From contig NZ_BCSH01000020.1 of assembly GCF_001570765.1 (NCBI RefSeq), positions 58,347-122,346 on the forward strand: 64,000 nucleotides of DNA, written 5' to 3'. A model generated the notes under the pieces. It made no database searches. It was not told the origin of the DNA and saw only the letters and a list, made by a program, of their open reading frames with translations. A program made the translations under genes and the position numbers. The DNA comes from Nocardiopsis listeri NBRC 13360 (GTDB taxonomy: Bacteria > Actinomycetota > Actinomycetes > Streptosporangiales > Streptosporangiaceae). This document shows positions 17,168 to 26,336 of the stretch, in pieces; the first letter of the stretch is position 1; every line of letters begins with the position of its first letter.

Positions 17168-18490
17168 GTGTCCGCTGACCACCGAGAGCAGCAGCCCGGC
17201 CAACAGGGCTCGCGTATCGACCCGCACGTCGGCCGCTACGCACATCGAGCACAGGGCATGGTCGCATCGGAGGTCAGGGCACTCTTCGCGGTCGCCTCCC
17301 GCCCCGAGATCGTCTCCCTGGCGGGCGGCATGCCCAACGTCGCCGCCCTTCCACTCGACCAGATCGGTGACCTGGTCAAGGACGTGGTCTCCGAGGAGGG
17401 CGCCGCCGCCCTGCAGTACGGCTCCGCTCAGGGCGACCCCGTCCTGCGCGAGCAGATCTGCGACTACATGACCCTCGAGGGCGTCCAGTCCGTCCCCGAC
17501 GACGTCATCGTCACCGTCGGATCCCAGCAGGCCCTGGACCTGATCACCCGCGTCTTCGTCGACCCCGGCGACATCGTGCTGACCGAGGCGCCCACCTACG
17601 TCACCGCGATCAACACCTTCGCCGCGTTCCAGGCCGACATCCGCCACGTGAGCATGGACGACGAGGGCGTGGACGCCGACGAACTCGACCGCGCCCTCAC
17701 CGCGGCGGCCAAGGCCGGGCGCACCGTCAAGTTCTTCTACACGATCCCCAACTTCCAGAACCCCGGCGGCATCACCATGTCCGCCGAGCGTCGGGTGCGG
17801 GTGATGGAGGTCTGCCGACGCCACGACGTCCTGATCGTCGAGGACAACCCCTACGGTCTGCTTCGCTACGACGGCGAACCCCAGCCCACCCTGTACTCGC
17901 AGGGCGACGGCAACGTCATCTACCTGGGATCGCTGTCCAAGACGCTCTCACCGGGACTGCGCATCGGCTGGGCGCTGGCGCCCTCGGCGGTGCGCGCCAA
18001 ACTCGTGCTGGCCGCGGAGTCGGCGATGCTCAGCCACTCCACGTTCAACCAGCTCGTGGTGCGCCGCTACCTCAAAACCTTCCCCTGGCGCGAGCAGATC
18101 AAGACGTTCAACAGCATGTACGGCGAGCGGCGCGACGCCCTGCTCGGCGCGCTCAACACGATGATGCCGGACGGCTGTACCTGGACCCGGCCCGAGGGCG
18201 GGTTCTTCGTCTGGGCGACCCTTCCCGAGGGCATCGACGCCAAGGCGATGCTGCCGCGCGCGGTCAACCACCGTGTCGCCTACGTGCCCGGCACCGGCTT
18301 CTTCGCCGACGGTCGTGGCCGTGACAGCATGCGATTGAGTTTTTGCTACCCCACACCCGAACAGATCCGGGAGGGCGTGCGCAGACTCGTCGGAGCCATC
18401 GAGGGCGAGATGGACCTGCGCGACACGTTCGGTCCCGCCATGGCCGTGCCCACCGAGGGCAGCCAGGCCCCCAGCCCCGACCTTCCCTGA
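17168..18490 (+). CDS. PLP-dependent aminotransferase, class I/II (2-aminoadipate/aromatic type)
   Basis: This 440-residue fold-type I aminotransferase has PNFQNPGG (Asn contact), VEDNPYGLLRY (Asp to pyridine N), SLSKTLSPGLRIGW with Schiff-base Lys258, and RLSFCYP near the C-terminus (substrate-carboxylate Arg). It is like the aminotransferase half of MocR proteins or LysN-type enzymes but lacks a DNA-binding domain. GTG 17168 follows GGAGGT closely. The ATP-grasp ligase gene begins 56 nt downstream, so the two may be co-transcribed, perhaps linking amino-acid supply to a peptide-bond ligase. Substrate is not readable from sequence. Confidence 0.85.
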   Translation: MSADHREQQPGQQGSRIDPHVGRYAHRAQGMVASEVRALFAVASRPEIVSLAGGMPNVAALPLDQIGDLVKDVVSEEGAAALQYGSAQGDPVLREQICDYMTLEGVQSVPDDVIVTVGSQQALDLITRVFVDPGDIVLTEAPTYVTAINTFAAFQADIRHVSMDDEGVDADELDRALTAAAKAGRTVKFFYTIPNFQNPGGITMSAERRVRVMEVCRRHDVLIVEDNPYGLLRYDGEPQPTLYSQGDGNVIYLGSLSKTLSPGLRIGWALAPSAVRAKLVLAAESAMLSHSTFNQLVVRRYLKTFPWREQIKTFNSMYGERRDALLGALNTMMPDGCTWTRPEGGFFVWATLPEGIDAKAMLPRAVNHRVAYVPGTGFFADGRGRDSMRLSFCYPTPEQIREGVRRLVGAIEGEMDLRDTFGPAMAVPTEGSQAPSPDLP

Positions 18491-18546
18491 CACCCCCGTT
18501 AGGGGCACCAGCCACCATGACAGCAGCACAGAAGGAGGTCCGCGCC

Positions 18547-19497
18547 GTGGCCGACCTTGACCGGGTCCTCGTTCTCGCCGGGGGACTGTCCCCCGAACAC
18601 GAGGTGAGCGTCCAATCCGGCCGCAGCGTGGCCGAGGCCCTGCGCCGACTCGACGTCGAAGTACAGGTCGCCGACGTCGACTCCGGGCTTCTCCAGCGCT
18701 TGGCCGACGATCCGCCTCAGGTGGTCTTCCCCGTCCTGCACGGCTCCGCCGGTGAGGACGGCGCGATCCGCGAGGTCCTGGAACTGGCCGGGGTGTCCTA
18801 CGTGGGCGCCCGTCCCCAGTCCTGTCGGCTCGCCTACGCCAAGCCCGCCGCCAAGGCCCTGCTGGCCGAGCAGGGCGTTCGGGTGCCGCGTGGCGCCACC
18901 CTGCCCAAGTCCGCCTTCCATGACCTGGGCGCGCCCGCGCTCCTGGACAAGCTCATCGAACGGCTCGGGTTGCCACTGTTCGTCAAGCCCGACCGTGGCG
19001 GTTCGGCGTTCGGCGCCACCCCCGTGACCTCGGCCAAGGACCTGTCCACCGCCCTGATGTCCTGCTTTGCCTACAGCGACTCCGCGCTGGTCGAGGAGTT
19101 GGTCCAGGGCACCGAACTGGCCGTGGGCGTCCTGGACACCGGTTCGGGGCCCGTGGCGCTGCCCCCGGTGGAGATCGTTCCCGACGGCGGGGTCTACGAC
19201 TACGCGGCCCGCTACACCGCCGGCCGCACCGAGTTCTTCTGCCCGGCACGTCTGGAGGAGTCGGTACTGGCCGCCGCCACCGAGGTGGCGCTGACCGCGC
19301 ACCGCACCCTGGGCCTGCGCGACCTGTCACGCACCGATCTCATGGTCGCCCCGGACGGCGAGGTCGTCTTCTTGGAGACCAACGTCGCCCCGGGTCTGAC
19401 CGAGACGTCCACCTTCCCGATGGCGGCCGCGGCACAAGGGCTGGACTTCGCGCTGCTGTGCCGCGAACTCGCCCACCAGGCGCACCTGCGCGGCTGA
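18547..19497 (+). CDS. D-alanine-D-alanine ligase-like ATP-grasp enzyme
   Basis: This 316-residue protein has the Ddl N-terminal motif VLVLAGGLSPEHEVSVQSGRSV, the P-loop-like HGSAGEDGAIREVLELAGVSYVGA, LFVKPDRGGSAFG and VFLETNVAPGLTETSTFP (Mg and substrate residues). It is shorter than housekeeping Ddl (350-370), so it may be a secondary ligase. GTG 18547 is chosen because AGGAGG lies about 8 nt upstream; ATG 18517 would put that Shine-Dalgarno inside the gene. It acts in the cytoplasm on D-Ala or another amino-acid pair. Confidence 0.8.
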   Translation: MADLDRVLVLAGGLSPEHEVSVQSGRSVAEALRRLDVEVQVADVDSGLLQRLADDPPQVVFPVLHGSAGEDGAIREVLELAGVSYVGARPQSCRLAYAKPAAKALLAEQGVRVPRGATLPKSAFHDLGAPALLDKLIERLGLPLFVKPDRGGSAFGATPVTSAKDLSTALMSCFAYSDSALVEELVQGTELAVGVLDTGSGPVALPPVEIVPDGGVYDYAARYTAGRTEFFCPARLEESVLAAATEVALTAHRTLGLRDLSRTDLMVAPDGEVVFLETNVAPGLTETSTFPMAAAAQGLDFALLCRELAHQAHLRG

Positions 19498-19533
19498 ACC
19501 GACACCGGTCGACGGGACACTGACCGACGGAAC

Positions 19534-19566
19534 CGGGTGGGCCGCCACGCCACGGCGGCCCACCCG
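19534..19566. terminator. Bidirectional terminator
   Basis: A perfect 13-bp GC stem (19534-19546 with 19554-19566) and a 7-nt loop lie between the convergent ligase and molybdenum-enzyme genes. Confidence 0.75.
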
Positions 19567-19597
19567 AACGCGGCCCCGGAAGGGACCCGAGCCCGTG

Positions 19598-20584
19598 TCA
19601 CCGGCTCGGAACCTCCAGGGCCCTCTCGATCGCATCACGGACCGTGCCCTGGAGCAAGGGGACCTTGTACCCGGTGGCGGGCAGGGGAGAGCACCGATCG
19701 GCCAGGGCGGTCAACGCCTCCTCCACCCGATCGGGCAGGTTCCCGCCGGGTGCCACGTCCACCAGGGCGCTTTCCACCTCGGGTAGCCGCAAGGGGGTGC
19801 GCGCCACCGCGCCCACCGCCACCGCCGCCCGCTCCACGGGTCCGCGGCCCCGGTCGGCGCACTCCAGCCGAACGACCACCTCCACCAACGGCCACTCCGC
19901 CCGGGAACGTCCGGCCGCCCTTCGATGGGCGAAGCGCTCGCCCGGGTACGGAACCGGCAGTGACACGGCCGTCAACAACGTGCCCGGACCCAGCGTGTGC
20001 TCACGTGTGGGGTCGGTGCCCTCGTACAGGTCGACGATCGCCCTTTCGGGGACCGGGCCGCCCTCCAAGCGCACGCTCGCCTCATAGGCCAGCAGCGCCA
20101 CCGCCAACGTCGACGGATGCGGGGCCACGCACGGTCCCTGGTCCACCACCACGCCGCGCAGGTGGTCGCCCTCCCGAGCCGGACAGGAGTCCCCGCCGGT
20201 CTGGAAGCAGTCGAAGGCCGGGTTGCGCAGGTAGGCGCAACGATTGCGCTGGAGCAGGTTGCCGCCGAGGGTGGCCGTGCCCCGGATCTGGGGGGTGGCA
20301 AGGGCCCGGGCGGTGGCCGCCAACGCCGGATAGGCCGTGACCAGAGTTGGGTCGGCTCCCAACGTGGCGACGGTGGTCATCGCCCCCACACGGGCCGAAC
20401 CGTCGGCCTCCCAGACCACCTCGTCCAGGCCGGGCACCCCCAGCAGGTCCACCAGGGGACCGGGGGTGAGCACTCCGGTCTCCAGGCATGCCATCAGGTC
20501 GGTGCCCCCGGCGCGCGGGCGCACCCCCGGCCGTGCCAGGTCGGCCGACACCTCGGCCACGCTCGTGGGTCGGGTCACGGTCAT
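19598..20584 (-). CDS. FAD subunit of PaoABC-type aldehyde oxidoreductase, with [4Fe-4S] loop
   Basis: This 328-residue FAD-binding protein of the CO-dehydrogenase/xanthine-oxidase family has AGGTDLMACLETGV and ATLGGNLLQRNRC. Unlike ordinary XdhB it carries Cys116, Cys126, Cys134 and Cys152 in an inserted loop (RNRCAYLRNPAFDCF, GDSC, QGPC). The same arrangement in E. coli PaoB/YagS and 4-hydroxybenzoyl-CoA reductase holds an extra [4Fe-4S] cluster. ATG 20584 overlaps the upstream stop as ATGA, so translation is coupled to the fused Fe-S/Moco gene. It passes electrons from the 2Fe-2S clusters to FAD and an external acceptor. Confidence 0.82.
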   Translation of the reverse strand: MTVTRPTSVAEVSADLARPGVRPRAGGTDLMACLETGVLTPGPLVDLLGVPGLDEVVWEADGSARVGAMTTVATLGADPTLVTAYPALAATARALATPQIRGTATLGGNLLQRNRCAYLRNPAFDCFQTGGDSCPAREGDHLRGVVVDQGPCVAPHPSTLAVALLAYEASVRLEGGPVPERAIVDLYEGTDPTREHTLGPGTLLTAVSLPVPYPGERFAHRRAAGRSRAEWPLVEVVVRLECADRGRGPVERAAVAVGAVARTPLRLPEVESALVDVAPGGNLPDRVEEALTALADRCSPLPATGYKVPLLQGTVRDAIERALEVPSR

Positions 20585-23193
20585 CGCGTCGCTCCGATCA
20601 GTCGGTCCGGGCGCAGGGGCAGGTCGCGGTGGCGGACGCCGGTGGCGTCGAAGACGGCGTTGCCCAGCGCGGCCGCCACCCCCACCACAGACACCTCGCC
20701 GAGCCCGATCCCACCGCCGGGCACGTGCTCGAAACCCTCCTGATGGAAGTACACCTCGGTCTCGGGAACGTCGCCCATGCCGGGTATCCGGTACTCCTCC
20801 AGGTCGTTGGAGAGCACGACGCCGGTGCTCGGGTCGTCGCGTCGCTCCTCGAACAACGCGTAGCCCACCCCCTGGACGACGGCGCCTTCGCACTGGTTGC
20901 GGGCCATGCGTTCGTTGTAGAGGCGCCCGGCCGCGATCCCGGCCCAGCAGCGGGTGGGGCGGACCCGGCCCAGCAGAGTGTCCACCTCCACCTCCATCAC
21001 GTGTACCGCCCCGCTCATCCCGCGCCCCACCGCCAGGTCGCCGGCCATGTTCGGGGTGAGCCGTCCCCAACGGTCCAGACCGCGCTCGCCCACCACCGAC
21101 AACCCCTCGACCCGGGACAAGGCCTCCTTGAAGGTGTGCTCGGGGATGGGTCCCGACGCCGGCACGTCGGGGGAGTGCTCACGCAGGGCGTCGCGCAACC
21201 GGTCGGCGGCGTCGGCCGCGGCCGGTCCCATCGAGGTGGTGGTGCGGCTGCCGAAGGACCCGGTGCCGTGCACCGAGGAGCCGTGCCCGATCTCCACGGT
21301 CAGGCCGTCGGCGCCGATGCCCAGCCGCTCGGCGACCACGTCGCCCAGCACCGTCCGGATGCCCGTGCCGATGTCCTGGGTGCTCGAACGCACCACCAGC
21401 TCACCGCCGCGCACGGTCAGTTCCACCCGGGCCTGAGGCCCCAGCAGGTAGGGCCAGCCCGCGGCGGCCAATCCGACCCCGCGCCGGAACCGGCCGGTGC
21501 GCTCCCCACGAGGACGATCCCGCCACAGTGGCAGCTGCGCCACCCGTTCGTACAGTGCCCGACGCTTGGGGTTGCCGTCCCACCGTCGCCGTAGCGACAA
21601 TGGGTCCTCGCCCAGCCGTAGCGCCATGGTGTCCACGGCCTGCTCCAGCGCCCACGCCATCGGTGGCCCGCCGGGTCCGCGCATGGGTTCGCCCGGAGGC
21701 CGGTTGGTGACCACGTCGAAGTCGCGCACCCGTCGAGGCGAACGTCCGTACATCAGCGCGGCCAGGGTGGCGACGTTGGAACCGACCGACACCCCGCCGT
21801 CGCCCACCGAGTCCACGGCCAGCGCACGCAGGTCGCCCTCGGAGCCGGCCAGCAGAGCCACGCGGGTGCGGTTGCCGGGCCGGTGGCCGGCGTCGACGAG
21901 TTCCTCGGAGCGTTCCAACGACACCCGCACCGGTGCGTCCACCAGCCGGGACAGTTCCACCGCGGCCACCGTGTCCGGGGACAGGGCACCCTTGGCGCCG
22001 AACCCCCCGCCCACGTACTCGGTCACCACGTGCACCCGCTCCCGCGGCAGGTCCCAACGCTCGGTGACCTTGTCGACCATCTTGCTCAGCGCCTGGGTGG
22101 ACACGTGCAGGTGCAGGTGTCCCCCCTCCCAGGAGGCCACGCTCACGTGCGGTTCCAAGGGGGTGTGCACCTGGGTGGCGGTGGTGTACTCCTCGGCCAC
22201 CAGCAGGGGGTCCTCGCGCAGCCGGGCGGCGCGCAGACGGGAGACGGCCGTGGGGCCACGCCAACTCACCACTCCGGGCCCGCGCACGTTGTCCTTCCAC
22301 GGAGCCCTGGGGCCGGGCGCCTCACCGTAGCCGAGGGCGGCGGCGCGTTCGGCCTTGGTCGGGTACACCAGTGGTGCCCCGGGCTCCCGGGCGGCGTCGA
22401 CGGTGGTCACCGAGGGCAACGGTTCCAGTTCCACTCGTACGGCCGCGGCCAGCCGACGGGCCTCGGCGCGGGTGGGCGCGGCCACGGCGGCGATCGCCCG
22501 CCCCACGTGGCGTACGGTGCGGTCCTCGCCCAGCAGGTCCACCAGGGGCGCCCGACCGCCGCCGTCATCGGGCGCGGGGTGCACTTTCAGGACCCGGGCG
22601 TGCGGCACGGTGGAGCGCACGATCACTCCGGTCCAGGTGCCCGGCGGGGCGTGGTCACCGGTGAAGCGGGCGCGTCCGGTCACCTTGGCCGGGGCGTCCG
22701 CGCGCGGTGGCGCCTCGACGGGGTCGGTGTCGAACTCACCGGCGCAGGCGGCGGCCACGGCCGAGAAGATCCCCTCGTAGGCCCCGCATCGGCACAGGTG
22801 TCCGGCCAGGGCGTCGGCGATCGTGTCGCGGTCCGGCGCGGTGTCACCGTGCTCGGTCCGCCAGGCGTCCACGAACACGGAGGCCTCCACCACGAAGCCG
22901 GGGGTGCAGTAGCCGCACTGGAGGCCGTCGTGCGCGGCGAAGGCGCGCTGGACGGGGTGGTCACCGCCCAGTCCTTCCACGGTGGTGACCGAACGTCCGG
23001 CCAGGTGGGCGGAGGGAAGCAGGCAGGAGGCGGTGGGGGAGCCGTCGACCAGGATGGTGCAAGCGCCGCACACCCCGCTTCCGCAGGCGATCTTGGTACC
23101 GGTCAGGCCGAGCGTGCCGCGCAGGTGCTCGGCGGCGTTGACCTCGGGTTCGTCGGGGGTGGGCGTGGGGGCGCCGTTGACGGTGGTGTCCAT
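20581..23193 (-). CDS. Fused 2Fe-2S plus molybdopterin subunit of aldehyde oxidoreductase (PaoA-PaoC fusion)
   Basis: This single 870-residue chain joins two subunits that are normally separate. Residues 1-160 hold a plant-type 2Fe-2S site (Cys37, 42, 45, 57) and the helical 2Fe-2S site (Cys93, 96, 134, 136). From about 175 on is the molybdopterin part, with TPLEPH, YVGGGFGAKG, GEPMRGPGG, SSTQDIGTGIRTVLGD and the catalytic GIGLGE Glu near the C-terminus. The TQDIGTG form resembles YagR/PaoC rather than XdhA. ATG 23193 has GGGAAG upstream and fits the normal N-terminus; GTG 23226 is the alternative. It likely oxidises an aldehyde or N-heterocycle in the cytoplasm. Confidence 0.85.
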   Translation of the reverse strand: MDTTVNGAPTPTPDEPEVNAAEHLRGTLGLTGTKIACGSGVCGACTILVDGSPTASCLLPSAHLAGRSVTTVEGLGGDHPVQRAFAAHDGLQCGYCTPGFVVEASVFVDAWRTEHGDTAPDRDTIADALAGHLCRCGAYEGIFSAVAAACAGEFDTDPVEAPPRADAPAKVTGRARFTGDHAPPGTWTGVIVRSTVPHARVLKVHPAPDDGGGRAPLVDLLGEDRTVRHVGRAIAAVAAPTRAEARRLAAAVRVELEPLPSVTTVDAAREPGAPLVYPTKAERAAALGYGEAPGPRAPWKDNVRGPGVVSWRGPTAVSRLRAARLREDPLLVAEEYTTATQVHTPLEPHVSVASWEGGHLHLHVSTQALSKMVDKVTERWDLPRERVHVVTEYVGGGFGAKGALSPDTVAAVELSRLVDAPVRVSLERSEELVDAGHRPGNRTRVALLAGSEGDLRALAVDSVGDGGVSVGSNVATLAALMYGRSPRRVRDFDVVTNRPPGEPMRGPGGPPMAWALEQAVDTMALRLGEDPLSLRRRWDGNPKRRALYERVAQLPLWRDRPRGERTGRFRRGVGLAAAGWPYLLGPQARVELTVRGGELVVRSSTQDIGTGIRTVLGDVVAERLGIGADGLTVEIGHGSSVHGTGSFGSRTTTSMGPAAADAADRLRDALREHSPDVPASGPIPEHTFKEALSRVEGLSVVGERGLDRWGRLTPNMAGDLAVGRGMSGAVHVMEVEVDTLLGRVRPTRCWAGIAAGRLYNERMARNQCEGAVVQGVGYALFEERRDDPSTGVVLSNDLEEYRIPGMGDVPETEVYFHQEGFEHVPGGGIGLGEVSVVGVAAALGNAVFDATGVRHRDLPLRPDRLIGATR

Positions 23194-23390
23194 GGGGCGA
23201 CTTCCCGGGCAGACGAAAGTTGTCACTGTCTACTTAAGCGGCGGTTTCCTCCGTTGTCAAAGGCTTTTCCGCCGGAAACGCCGGTCCGGGCCCCCGCCGG
23301 AGCCCGGTTCGACCGCGTGGCCTCGTCGGGCTTCGCATACTGTGGCGGGCGACGAAAGTACACGTCATCCCCCTCCCGAGGATTCCCTTC

Positions 23391-24596
23391 ATGTACCTCA
23401 CCGCGCCCCCTCGCATCCATGGCTGGGTCGAGTCCGGCTTCGAACCGGTCCGCGAGGCCTTTCAGAACAACTTCGCCGAACACGGGGAGACCGGCGCCGC
23501 CGTGGCCGTCCACCACGCCGGCCGCCCGGTGGTCGACCTGTGGGCGGGAACACGCGACCCCCAGACCGGGGCGCTCTGGGAGTCCGACACCCTCGCCCTG
23601 GTCTTCTCCGCCACCAAGGGCGTGACCGCGCTGGTCCTGGCACACGCCCATTCCCGGGGGCTGTTCGAGTACGACCGGCCACTGGCCCGTTACTGGCCCG
23701 AGTTCGCTCGTCACGGCAAGGAACACGTCACCGTCCGCGAGCTGCTCTCCCACCGGGCCGGTCTGCCCTACCTGGACACCGAACTCACCCCCGCGTTGTT
23801 GGCCGACCACGACCGGCTCGCCGATGTCCTGGCCGACCAGAGGCCCGCATGGAAACCTGGTACGCGGCACGGCTACCACAGCGTCACCATCGGCCTCTAC
23901 GTCAACGAGCTGCTACGCCGGGTGGACGGGCGCACCGTCGGCTCGTACCTGTCGGAGGAACTCGCGGAACCCCTGGGCCTGGATCTGTACGTGGGACTTC
24001 CCGCGCGGATCGGCGAGGAACGCCTCGCCCACCTGACCGGAGGGTCCTGGCGCGACCTGGCCGCCGACCCCACCGCCGTCCCCCTCGGCCACGTACTCGC
24101 GCGCTGCCTGCCCTGGAGCATCGCCGCGCGCACCTTCGCCAACCCACCGCTGCGCACCGCCGACGAACTCGCCGGCCCCACCTACCGATCGGTGGAGCTG
24201 CCGCACGGCAACGGCTTCGCGACCGCCCGCTCGCTGGCCGCGCTCTACGGCGAGTTCGCGCAAGGCGCGCCGATACTGGGTGTACGCGACGAAAGCCTGC
24301 TGGGCTTGGAGGAACAGCCCGCGCCGCCCTCCGAGGGGGAACGAGACGTCAACCTCAAGGTCCGCACCCGCTACTCGTCAGGGCTGTGGAAACCCTTCCC
24401 CGAATGGCGCTTCGGTACCGACGACCGCGCCTACGGCAGCCCGGGAGCCGGTGGCTCCTTCGGCTTCGCCGACCCGGCCACCGGCACCGGCTACGGCTAC
24501 GTACCCAACCGGATGGGTCTGCGGATCTGGAACGATCCGCGCGACGTGGCCCTGCGCGGCGCCCTGGACCGCTGCCTGGCCACGGTCCTGCCCTGA
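23391..24596 (+). CDS. Serine hydrolase of the class C beta-lactamase / esterase family
   Basis: This 401-residue protein has the SxxK motif in FSATKGVTALVLAHA (nucleophile Ser and general-base Lys near residue 80), HRAGLPYLD, a Tyr-centred second motif in GTRHGYHSVTIGLYVNELL and SPGAGGSFGFADPATGTGYGYVPNRMG near the end. These are features of the EstB/LACTB-like esterases rather than of true lactamases. There is no signal peptide, so it is probably cytoplasmic. ATG 23391 has GAGGA 9 nt upstream. The natural substrate is unknown. It is divergent from the molybdenum enzyme. Confidence 0.85.
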   Translation: MYLTAPPRIHGWVESGFEPVREAFQNNFAEHGETGAAVAVHHAGRPVVDLWAGTRDPQTGALWESDTLALVFSATKGVTALVLAHAHSRGLFEYDRPLARYWPEFARHGKEHVTVRELLSHRAGLPYLDTELTPALLADHDRLADVLADQRPAWKPGTRHGYHSVTIGLYVNELLRRVDGRTVGSYLSEELAEPLGLDLYVGLPARIGEERLAHLTGGSWRDLAADPTAVPLGHVLARCLPWSIAARTFANPPLRTADELAGPTYRSVELPHGNGFATARSLAALYGEFAQGAPILGVRDESLLGLEEQPAPPSEGERDVNLKVRTRYSSGLWKPFPEWRFGTDDRAYGSPGAGGSFGFADPATGTGYGYVPNRMGLRIWNDPRDVALRGALDRCLATVLP

Positions 24597-24620
24597 GCCG
24601 GCGACCTACCCCGAACACAC

Positions 24621-24651
24621 CCGTGGCCGGGGCGCGAAGCCCCGGCCACGG
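24621..24651. terminator. Bidirectional terminator
   Basis: A perfect 13-bp stem CCGTGGCCGGGGC with loop gcgaa sits between the convergent esterase and NCS2 permease genes. Confidence 0.8.
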
Positions 24652-24665
24652 ACGAGCGGGACTCC

Positions 24666-26108
24666 TTACAAGCCCATCGCGTGCATGGCGAAGTGGAAGG
24701 AGAAGACCGCGGTCAGGATCCACATCAGCCAACCGACCTCCCGGAAGCGCCCCTGAGCGGACTGGATCACCGTGTACGCGATGATCCCGATACCGATCCC
24801 GCTGGCGATGTCGTAGGCGAACGGCATCATCACGATCGTGAGGAAGGCGGGGATGGCCACCGAGAAGTCGTTCCAGGCGATCTGCCCCACGTGCATCATC
24901 ATCATGGCGCCCACCAGCACCATCGCCACCGAGGCGGCCTCTGCCGGCACCATGCCGAACACCGGGGCGAAGAAGATCGCGCTGAGGAAGAACAGCCCGG
25001 TGACGACACTGGCCAGACCGGTGCGCGCCCCCTCGCTCACCCCCACGGTGGACTCCACGAACACCAGCGTCGCCGAGGAACTGGTCAGACCCCCGGCCAC
25101 GGCGCCGGCGCCGTCGGTGATGAGGATCTGGTTGACCCGTGGCATCTGCCCGTTCTCGTCGGCGATGTCGGCCTTGGTACCGATGGCCAGGATGGTGCCC
25201 AGGGCGTCGAAGAACCCGGCCAGCACCAGCGTGAACAGGATGACCCCGGCGGTGGTCGGTCCGGCCGTGGTCCAGGCACCGAACAGGTCCACCTGGAACA
25301 GCAACCCGAAGTCGGGCGCGGCGAACGGGCTGCCGGGCAGCTCCGGCACACCGCCGCCCCAGGACTCGGGGTCCAGGCTCAGCGCGTAGTGCAGGACCAC
25401 CGCGAGCACGGTGGCGCCGATGATCCCGTAGAAGATCGCACCGGGAACCCGGCGGGCCAGCAGCACCGAGGCCAGGATCAGCCCGGCCACGAACACCAGG
25501 ATCGGCCACCCGTCCAGGTGTCCACCGCCGCCCGCGGCGCCGATCTGTAGGAGGCTGTCGCCGTCACCGGCGCTGACGAACCCGATGTTGGCCAGGCCGA
25601 TCAGGGACACGAACAGACCGATGCCCACGCCGATGGCGAGTTTGAGGTTGTACGGCAACGCGTTCATCACCGCGGTGCGCACCCCGGTCAGCACCATGAG
25701 GATGATGGCGATGCCCTGCCACACGACCAGACCCATCACCTCCGGCCAGGCCATCACCGGCGCCGCCTGGTAGGCGACCACCGCCATCACACCGAGGGCC
25801 GCCGCGCAGGCGATGGGGGCCCTGCCCACCACACCCATCATGATGGTGACCAGCCCGGCGGCCAGGGCGGTCATGGTGGTCAGCTGGCCGGCCGAGAGTT
25901 GGTCGCCGTTCACGTCGGTGACGCCGCTGAGGATGATCGGGTTCAAGACGATGATGTAGGCCATCGCCATGAACGTCGTCAGCCCTCCGCGGACCTCCTG
26001 ACCGAAGGTCGACCCCCGTTCGCTGACGAGGAAGAAGCGGTCGAGCCAGGATCGATCCGTTGGGGAGCGCTCTGCGGAACGCGCTCCGGAGTCGTCGAGT
26101 CGGGTCAT
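24666..26108 (-). CDS. NCS2-family adenine/guanine/hypoxanthine permease (AzgA-like)
   Basis: This 480-residue membrane protein has the AzgA pattern: EVRGGLTTFMAMAYIIVLNP in helix 1, VGRAPIACAAALGVMAVVAY, FFDALGTILAIGTKADI in the ligand region and SSSATLVFVESTVGVSEGARTGLASVVTG. It imports purine bases with H+. It is last in the purine locus and matches the substrates of the deaminase and xanthine dehydrogenase encoded upstream. ATG 26108 has a strong GGAGG. It is 228 nt from xdhA with two palindromes between, so it may have its own promoter. Confidence 0.88.
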   Translation of the reverse strand: MTRLDDSGARSAERSPTDRSWLDRFFLVSERGSTFGQEVRGGLTTFMAMAYIIVLNPIILSGVTDVNGDQLSAGQLTTMTALAAGLVTIMMGVVGRAPIACAAALGVMAVVAYQAAPVMAWPEVMGLVVWQGIAIILMVLTGVRTAVMNALPYNLKLAIGVGIGLFVSLIGLANIGFVSAGDGDSLLQIGAAGGGGHLDGWPILVFVAGLILASVLLARRVPGAIFYGIIGATVLAVVLHYALSLDPESWGGGVPELPGSPFAAPDFGLLFQVDLFGAWTTAGPTTAGVILFTLVLAGFFDALGTILAIGTKADIADENGQMPRVNQILITDGAGAVAGGLTSSSATLVFVESTVGVSEGARTGLASVVTGLFFLSAIFFAPVFGMVPAEAASVAMVLVGAMMMMHVGQIAWNDFSVAIPAFLTIVMMPFAYDIASGIGIGIIAYTVIQSAQGRFREVGWLMWILTAVFSFHFAMHAMGL

Positions 26109-26160
26109 GTCCCCTCCTGGAGGGATATGAGCACGGCAGGGCCGTGTTTTAAGGGGGGTT

Positions 26161-26212
26161 GACTACTCTGCGTAGTCGGATTCGGGCACGAGGGGACGAC
26201 GTCGTCCCCTCG
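26161..26212. promoter_or_regulatory. Two palindromes upstream of NCS2 permease
   Basis: GACTAC-TCTGC-GTAGTC (26161-26177) and a perfect 24-bp palindrome centred on GACGTC (26189-26212) lie between xdhA and the permease. The second could fold as a 10-bp hairpin ending the xdhA transcript; the first looks like an operator. A smaller repeat, CACGGC-AGG-GCCGTG, is at 26132-26146. Confidence 0.45.
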
Positions 26213-26336
26213 GCCGCCCACCCCGGGGCCGAGGGCGTCGGCAGGATCCGGGGCGGGCGGGTCTTGGCGGGAAGGGACGACGGGCGCTTGCCGCCCCTCC
26301 CCGGTTCGATGGACGCCTCAAGACACGCCGGGCGAC

